Source: Terriglobus saanensis SP1PR4 (lineage in GTDB: Bacteria; Acidobacteriota; Terriglobia; Terriglobales; Acidobacteriaceae). Taken from it: a stretch of 64,000 nucleotides of DNA. The DNA lies in assembly GCF_000179915.2 (NCBI RefSeq), contig NC_014963.1, positions 868,001-932,000 on the forward strand, in the 5' to 3' direction. A program made the translations under genes and the position numbers. The notes beneath the pieces are model-generated. The model was not told where the DNA came from. It was given only the letters and a program-made list of their open reading frames with translations, and searched no databases. Below, piece after piece: positions 59,611 to 64,000 of the stretch (the stretch's first letter is position 1; every line of letters starts with the position of its first letter).

Positions 59611-60351
59611 CTACTTCTTAAGGACAGAGCGCTGGTGGACGAGGAGGTTCTTGACACCGCTGGCGGCGATGTCGAGCAGGGCGTCGAGTTGCGGGCGGGT
59701 GTAGGTGTTGTGTTCCGCTGTGGCCTGGACTTCGACGAGACCGCCATCTTCCGTCATGACGACGTTCATATCCACATCGGCGCGGGAGTCTTCTTCATAG
59801 GCCAGATCGAGGAGAATATTGCCATCTACGATGCCGACTGAGGTGGCCGCGACGAGCTGTTTCAGTGGCGAAACGGGAAGCGTGCCCGCAGCTACAAGTT
59901 TATCGAGCGCCATAGCCAGCGCAACGCAGGCCCCTGTGATGGCGGCTGTTCGGGTGCCGCCGTCGGCTTGGAGAACATCGCAGTCGAGGATAATCATGCG
60001 TTCGCCGAGAGCCTTGAGGTCGACGACGGAGCGCAGGCTGCGGCCGATGAGGCGCTGGATCTCGTGGGTGCGACCGCCGATCTTGCCGCGTTCGCTCTCG
60101 CGTGGGGTGCGTGTGAGGGTGGCCCGGGGGAGCATGGAGTATTCCGCCGTGACCCAGCCTTTGCCGGAGTTGCGCAGCCATCCGGGGACGGAGGGCTCGA
60201 TCGTAGCGTTGCAGAGGACGCGCGTGTTGCCCGCTTCAATGAGGACGGAACCCTCCGCCGTGGCGACATAGTCAGGCGTGAGTTTGATGGAGCGGAGCTG
60301 GGCGGCGGTCCGGCCACCCGGACGGAAGAGTTCCTCTGAAGCGTTTGTCAT
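59611..60351 (-). CDS. rph: Ribonuclease PH
   Basis: 246 residues. The phosphorolytic exonuclease family core is intact: [68 protein letters not shown], and the C-terminal [16 protein letters not shown]. It trims the 3' end of tRNA precursors with phosphate. ATG 60351 begins the frame with no upstream alternative. It is divergent from the NtrC-type regulator. Confidence 0.96.
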   Translation of the reverse strand: MTNASEELFRPGGRTAAQLRSIKLTPDYVATAEGSVLIEAGNTRVLCNATIEPSVPGWLRNSGKGWVTAEYSMLPRATLTRTPRESERGKIGGRTHEIQRLIGRSLRSVVDLKALGERMIILDCDVLQADGGTRTAAITGACVALAMALDKLVAAGTLPVSPLKQLVAATSVGIVDGNILLDLAYEEDSRADVDMNVVMTEDGGLVEVQATAEHNTYTRPQLDALLDIAASGVKNLLVHQRSVLKK

Positions 60352-60743
60352 TCTCCGATTATAGGAAGACGCCTGCCGCAGCGCTTGTGGGGGATCGTTT
60401 GCAGAGTTTACACATGGGACAAATTTTCGCTTCGAAAGTTTCCCGATTTGGGAATTTGCTCTTTAGAGGCCCTGGATGGGTTTATTTTTCGCGTGATCAA
60501 AGGTAGATTCACCTCATCAGAGGTAATCAACCAATTGACGTCCCAAAATGGCGCAGTCAGGTATGGGGAGTTTCTCATTTTTTGGTGCGCTATCAAGGGA
60601 TTTATTTTCTTCGACTTAGCCGAATTTTTTCGTAAGTCATATTTAATGTTCCATAGGGAACTTGGTGACTTGCAGGAAATAGGGCAGATGTTCGATGAAA
60701 AGCTAGGCCCACGAAAGTTAACAGAGTAATGAGGGCGAACCAA
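60352..60743. other. Low-GC divergent promoter region
   Basis: 392 bases markedly poorer in GC than the rest. One reading frame on the plus strand (TTG at 60385 to a TAA at 60727-60729) stays open for 114 codons, encodes no recognised domain and lacks a ribosome binding site, so I do not call it a gene. I see no sigma-54 -24/-12 pair. Confidence 0.4.
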
Positions 60744-62282
60744 ATGCAGACGAATTATCTGAGCAGTACTGCAAGCAGCATGAACGAGTCGGCCGAACTT
60801 CAAAAGCCCTTAACCATGCTTCGAAACGAAGGGGCTGATGCGGAGACATCACGAGCACTTTCGCTGTTAGTTGTAGATGACGATCCGGCCGTATTGCGGG
60901 CGTGTTGCGAGATCGCGCGCAGTATGGGGTATCGCGTTGTAGATGCAAGCTCCGTGGAGGAGGCACGGAACGAACTGGCCAGGCAGCAATTCGACGTACT
61001 GCTGTTGGACCTGAAGCTGCCGGTGTATGGCGGGCTGACCCTTCTGGATGAAGTCACGGCCGTATATCCCAACACCGCCGTGATTGTGATGACGGCCTTC
61101 GCCACGGTGAACAACGCGCTGGAAGCCATGCGGACGGGGGCACAGGATTATCTGACCAAGCCGTTTGCCATGGATGAACTCACGGTGATGCTGGAGCGCG
61201 CTGGGAATCGGAAACAGTTTGAGAGTGACAGCAGGCGGTTGCGCGACCGAACCCTCACGCAGACGGGCATGATCGGCATGGTTGGCCACTCGTCCGAGAT
61301 GCAAAAGCTGTATCGCATTGTTTCAAAGGTGGCGTTTTCTTCGCATCCCGTCTTGATCATGGGTGAGAGTGGAACGGGGAAGGAGCTGGTTGCGCGTTCG
61401 ATCCATGCCAACGGACCGAAGGCGAGCAGGCCCTTCATTTCTGTGGACTGCGGATCACTTGTGCCGAAGCTGGTCGAAAGCGAGCTCTTTGGGTATGCCA
61501 AAGGGGCGTTTACAGGAGCAAGTCGAAGCAGGGATGGACTGCTCGCGACGGCAGGGGGCGGGACGGTTTTTCTGGATGAAGTGGGTGAGCTCTCTCTGGA
61601 GTTGCAGGCGAAACTCCTGCGCGCGTTGCAGGAGAAGGAGGTGCATCCCGTGGGCGCGACGCATGCCGTGCCCATTTCGGCACGCGTGGTGGCGGCGACG
61701 AACCGTGATCTCTCCGCGATGGTGGAGCAGGGGCGCTTTCGCAAAGACCTCTACTTCCGCCTGAATGTGGTGAATGTGCGTATGCCGTCTTTGCGAAGCC
61801 GTAAGCAGGATATTCCTTTGTTGGCGGCGCATTTTCTGGAACGCATGCGCAAGGAGAACGGTGTGCTCTACAAGTTCTCGGACGAAGTGCTGCGCGTGAT
61901 GGCGGAGTACGAATGGCCGGGGAATGTTCGCGAACTGGAAAACGCCATCGAGCGCGCCTGCGCTCTGTCCAGCGGACCCATCCTGCACATGGCAGATATG
62001 CCATCGCCGCTGCAAAACTTCAGCACCCACACTTCCAAGCCATCGGTGCAAAAGATCGATGAGCGGCGCGTGAGCAGCAGGAGAGCAGCGGACGTGGAGA
62101 TGGCCATGCAGGTTGAAGCGTCGCGCCACAGGCAGATCGTATCTATCGCCGAATTGGAGAAGCAGGCCATTTTGAGCACGATACGGCAGCTGCATGGCGA
62201 CAAATTGATGGCGGCCCGTCTGCTCGGCATTGGAAAGACCACACTCTATCGCAAGCTGAAAGAGTATGGGATCGGGGAGTAA
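60744..62282 (+). CDS. Sigma-54-dependent response regulator (NtrC family)
   Basis: About 512 residues from ATG 60744, which has GAGGG at 8-base spacing; an ATG at 60729 overlaps TAATG and is an alternative. A receiver domain (LLVVDDDP, phospho-Asp in LLLDLKLP, DYLTKPFA) is followed by an AAA+ domain (Walker A GESGTGKE, GAFTGA loop, Walker B TVFLDEVGEL, R-finger region) and a Fis-type HTH (MAARLLGIGKTTLYRKLKEYG). It activates sigma-54 promoters on signal from an unlinked kinase. It precedes a degenerate receiver-like protein. Confidence 0.95.
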   Translation: MQTNYLSSTASSMNESAELQKPLTMLRNEGADAETSRALSLLVVDDDPAVLRACCEIARSMGYRVVDASSVEEARNELARQQFDVLLLDLKLPVYGGLTLLDEVTAVYPNTAVIVMTAFATVNNALEAMRTGAQDYLTKPFAMDELTVMLERAGNRKQFESDSRRLRDRTLTQTGMIGMVGHSSEMQKLYRIVSKVAFSSHPVLIMGESGTGKELVARSIHANGPKASRPFISVDCGSLVPKLVESELFGYAKGAFTGASRSRDGLLATAGGGTVFLDEVGELSLELQAKLLRALQEKEVHPVGATHAVPISARVVAATNRDLSAMVEQGRFRKDLYFRLNVVNVRMPSLRSRKQDIPLLAAHFLERMRKENGVLYKFSDEVLRVMAEYEWPGNVRELENAIERACALSSGPILHMADMPSPLQNFSTHTSKPSVQKIDERRVSSRRAADVEMAMQVEASRHRQIVSIAELEKQAILSTIRQLHGDKLMAARLLGIGKTTLYRKLKEYGIGE

Positions 62283-62369
62283 AACTCCCGCACCGCAGTG
62301 CTTTCACCCGCGTTTGCGGAGTGGAAGAAAATTGGTATCACTTGGATTTGCCTTGGAGAAAATGGGCCT

Positions 62370-62879
62370 ATGAAGCAGGAAGTACACAGCGTTTTGATTT
62401 TGACAGCGATGGAGGGGGCGGAGAATCTGGCTGGCGTCCTTTCCCGCGAGGCGGATGTCACAGTACAGGTAGCGCGGAACTGGATGTCAGCTCTCGCGGT
62501 TCTGCGAAGGGAGGCGTTCACGATCGTACTTGTGGATAGCGCCCTTGCGCAGACCCAGCCTGGAAGCATGGAAACGCTTTGGGAGCGTGCCGATCTGGCC
62601 GTTCCTCTGGAATTGAACATTGCAGAGCTTGGCGCGGACCGTTTGATTCGGCAGATCTGTGGCATCCTGGCGCGGCGGGAGCAGGAGTATGTGCTGGCAA
62701 GAAAAGCGGCAGGCCTGGAGATCGAGGAGGAACTGCGGTCGCATGTCACAGGGCTTCTGTTGGAAAGCGATCTGATGCTGAGCGAGCAGGCCATTTCGCC
62801 GATAGTGCGTCAGCGGCTTGTGACCTTGCGGGAGCTGGCGGATGGACTTCGGGTGCGTCTTCGGCATGCTTCGGCGTGA
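62370..62879 (+). CDS. Receiver-like protein lacking the phosphorylation site
   Basis: 169 residues from ATG 62370. The first half has the alpha/beta pattern of a receiver (VHSVLILTAMEGAENLAGVLSREADVTVQVARNW, FTIVLVDSALA), but the acidic triad and phospho-Asp are not preserved in the usual places. The second half is helical and charged. It follows the NtrC-type gene by 87 bases, so it may be a partner or accessory protein. A role as a non-phosphorylated regulator is inference. Confidence 0.6.
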   Translation: MKQEVHSVLILTAMEGAENLAGVLSREADVTVQVARNWMSALAVLRREAFTIVLVDSALAQTQPGSMETLWERADLAVPLELNIAELGADRLIRQICGILARREQEYVLARKAAGLEIEEELRSHVTGLLLESDLMLSEQAISPIVRQRLVTLRELADGLRVRLRHASA

Positions 62880-63001
62880 CACATAAGGCGTCTTCGTGGC
62901 GTGGAAGCAGGTCTGCTATTCTGCCTCATCGGGGCATTTGGGAATCTTTGCGGCTGCATGCAGCATGGAAGCCCGTGCGCGATCACTTTGAGGGATGTGT
63001 C

Positions 63002-63223
63002 ATGGCAGAAGAAACGGTAAAGATTACGGTGCGTCCGAACGGGCCACTGCGTGTTGAAGGTGCGATTCACCTGGTGGATGCCGACGGGCAGGAGTGGGAT
63101 CTCACGGGCAAGCCAGCGGTGAGTCTTTGCCGTTGTGGCGCCAGTGAGAAGCGTCCTTTCTGCGATGGGGCTCACAATCGGGTTGGTTTCCAATGTATGA
63201 CGAGCCCAGGGAACCTGACCTAG
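63002..63223 (+). CDS. CDGSH iron-sulfur domain protein
   Basis: 73 residues from ATG 63002 with GAGGGATG upstream. The single CDGSH motif reads CRCGASEKRPFCDGAH, with the three cysteines and one histidine that bind a 2Fe-2S cluster. The N-terminal half forms beta strands. Such short bacterial proteins may carry or store clusters or electrons. No membrane anchor is present. Confidence 0.9.
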   Translation: MAEETVKITVRPNGPLRVEGAIHLVDADGQEWDLTGKPAVSLCRCGASEKRPFCDGAHNRVGFQCMTSPGNLT

Positions 63224-63239
63224 AATTTATGCAGCAGAG

Positions 63240-63271
63240 TTCAGCCGCCGCAGAAGTTTGCGGCGGCTGAA
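63240..63271 (+). terminator. Inverted repeat after the CDGSH gene
   Basis: A perfect 12-bp stem (63240-63251 with 63260-63271) with an 8-base loop, 16 bases after the stop. T residues follow weakly (TTGT). Confidence 0.62.
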
Positions 63272-63316
63272 TTGTAAGAGCACTCAAGAGCCGAGAGTGT
63301 CGGCCAGGGAGAAGTG

Positions 63317-64000
63317 ATGCGGCAACGGTGGATTGGGACAGCAGTGGCGTTGATGCTTGGGGTTGCAGCTTTCCTGCCCAGCGCGATGGGAGGCCAGGCT
63401 CCACATCACCCGCACGCTACGGCGGAGTCCCGGCCGCTCGACGCATTTGTCGGACTCTATAAGGAGAATAGCGATCCGGATGTTGTGCTCTCCATCTCGC
63501 GGGAGGGTGACAGCCTGTTCGTGGAAAGCGCGCGTATGGCGCGTTTCCAGATGCACGCCGAGGGGAAAGACCACTTCGCCACGACGAGCACGAAATACGA
63601 GTTTATACGGGACCCTTCCGGTGCGGTGACGGCGGTGAGTGTTACGGGAGGCCGTCGCGGGACGGAGCTGACAACCGAACTTTACACGCGGACGACCAAC
63701 GTTGCGGAGACGCTGAATCACTTTCGTAACTACACCCGTACGGAAGTGATGATGCCTGTGCGGGATGGTGTCCGTCTGCATGCCGTGGTGTTGCGTCCAG
63801 AGGGATCGGAGCATAGCGGAGAACCGTTGCCGATCTTCCTTCAGAGGACCTGCTATGGCACAGAGGGCAGCAACTCGGCGACGGTGAATATGACGAAGCC
63901 CGAACTGGCACAGAGTGGGTACATCTTTGTCTTTGCGGACATTCGCGGGCGGTACGAGAGCGAAGGCCAGTTCGTGATGAACAGGCCCATCGTGCATGTC
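63317..64000 (+). CDS. CocE/NonD-type hydrolase (partial)
   Basis: The first 228 residues are seen; the frame runs off the right edge. A signal-like start (WIGTAVALMLGVAAFLPSAM) is followed by a beta-rich N-terminal domain and then TEVMMPVRDGVRLHAVVLRPEG, IFLQRTCYG and GYIFVFADIRGRYESEGQF. These are the typical beginning of the S15/CocE alpha/beta hydrolase domain; the catalytic serine lies beyond the edge. It is probably exported and cleaves peptides or esters. ATG 63317 has AGGGAGAAG. Confidence 0.88.
   Translation, partial: MRQRWIGTAVALMLGVAAFLPSAMGGQAPHHPHATAESRPLDAFVGLYKENSDPDVVLSISREGDSLFVESARMARFQMHAEGKDHFATTSTKYEFIRDPSGAVTAVSVTGGRRGTELTTELYTRTTNVAETLNHFRNYTRTEVMMPVRDGVRLHAVVLRPEGSEHSGEPLPIFLQRTCYGTEGSNSATVNMTKPELAQSGYIFVFADIRGRYESEGQFVMNRPIVHV

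Noticed and set aside
60385-60729. 114-codon frame in the low-GC leader of the NtrC-type gene
   Set aside because: TTG start, no ribosome binding site and no recognisable sequence; left as part of the intergenic region, although its TAATG junction with the next frame is curious.
60352-60743. Sigma-54 promoter upstream of the NtrC-type gene
   Set aside because: I looked for TGGC-N8-TTGC with the GG/GC at the required spacing and found none convincing.

Overview
The window looks like chromosomal DNA from an acidobacterium of the Terriglobus/Granulicella/Edaphobacter kind. This is an inference from gene content: a PadR regulator with an ADOP-type permease (a duplicated MacB-like orphan permease with an N-terminal acidic domain), a giant carboxypeptidase-regulatory-domain TonB receptor, YncE-like beta-propeller lipoproteins, a DUF3467 protein, a TIGR03118-type protein and moderately high GC. 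There is no insertion sequence, prophage or CRISPR array, and only one tRNA, tRNA-Leu(UAG).

Layout. 1-4.3 kb: a truncated GT39 glycosyltransferase, a DUF3467 protein, tRNA-Leu, the threonine catabolic pair tdh-kbl and a short asparaginase. 4.3-9.3 kb: two paralogous beta-propeller lipoproteins and an M13 metallopeptidase. 9.4-14.4 kb: a HAD phosphatase, a structured intergenic element, a radical SAM enzyme coupled to an unrecognised Cys-containing protein, a second GT39 and a small membrane protein. 14.5-20.2 kb: SDR, methyltransferase, PadR plus ADOP permease, and a GAF protein with a kinase-like tail. 20.5-29.6 kb: TonB receptor, overlapping metallophosphoesterase/GT2 pair, a cystathionine-lyase-like enzyme behind an 8-bp tandem repeat, a thioredoxin-like protein, a Tat-exported ferritin-like protein and a second SDR.

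29.8-37.6 kb is rich in CO2/bicarbonate genes: two beta-carbonic anhydrases, a SulP transporter in an apparent operon with one of them, and a bestrophin. It ends with a Crp/Fnr regulator. 37.7-41 kb holds a cytochrome oxidase subunit I translationally coupled to a 90-residue Cys-rich protein; a perfect CRP-type palindrome lies upstream. An MFS exporter follows. 41-48.8 kb carries housekeeping genes: an ABC ATPase, acpS, an MCE-domain protein, a macrodomain protein, scpB with an unusual acidic insert, an rluB-like gene, two small membrane proteins with similar tails, and msrA.

48.9-53.7 kb: an amidohydrolase and a surface-polysaccharide group (two GT2 enzymes, a flippase). 54-57.4 kb: a DEAD-box-type RNA helicase and a TIGR03118-type protein. 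57.5-60.4 kb: a CorE-like ECF sigma factor with a Cys-rich tail, a GT4, a 28-residue metallothionein-like gene and rph. 60.7-64 kb: an NtrC-type regulator, a degenerate receiver-like protein, a CDGSH iron-sulfur protein and the start of a CocE/NonD hydrolase.

The most interesting possible systems are the radical SAM/substrate pair (10.4-12.05 kb), the Cys-rich sigma factor close to a metallothionein-like peptide (57.5-59.5 kb), and the Cys-rich protein/oxidase unit under a CRP-type palindrome (37.7-39.7 kb). No searches were run; functions rest on motif recognition from translated sequence.
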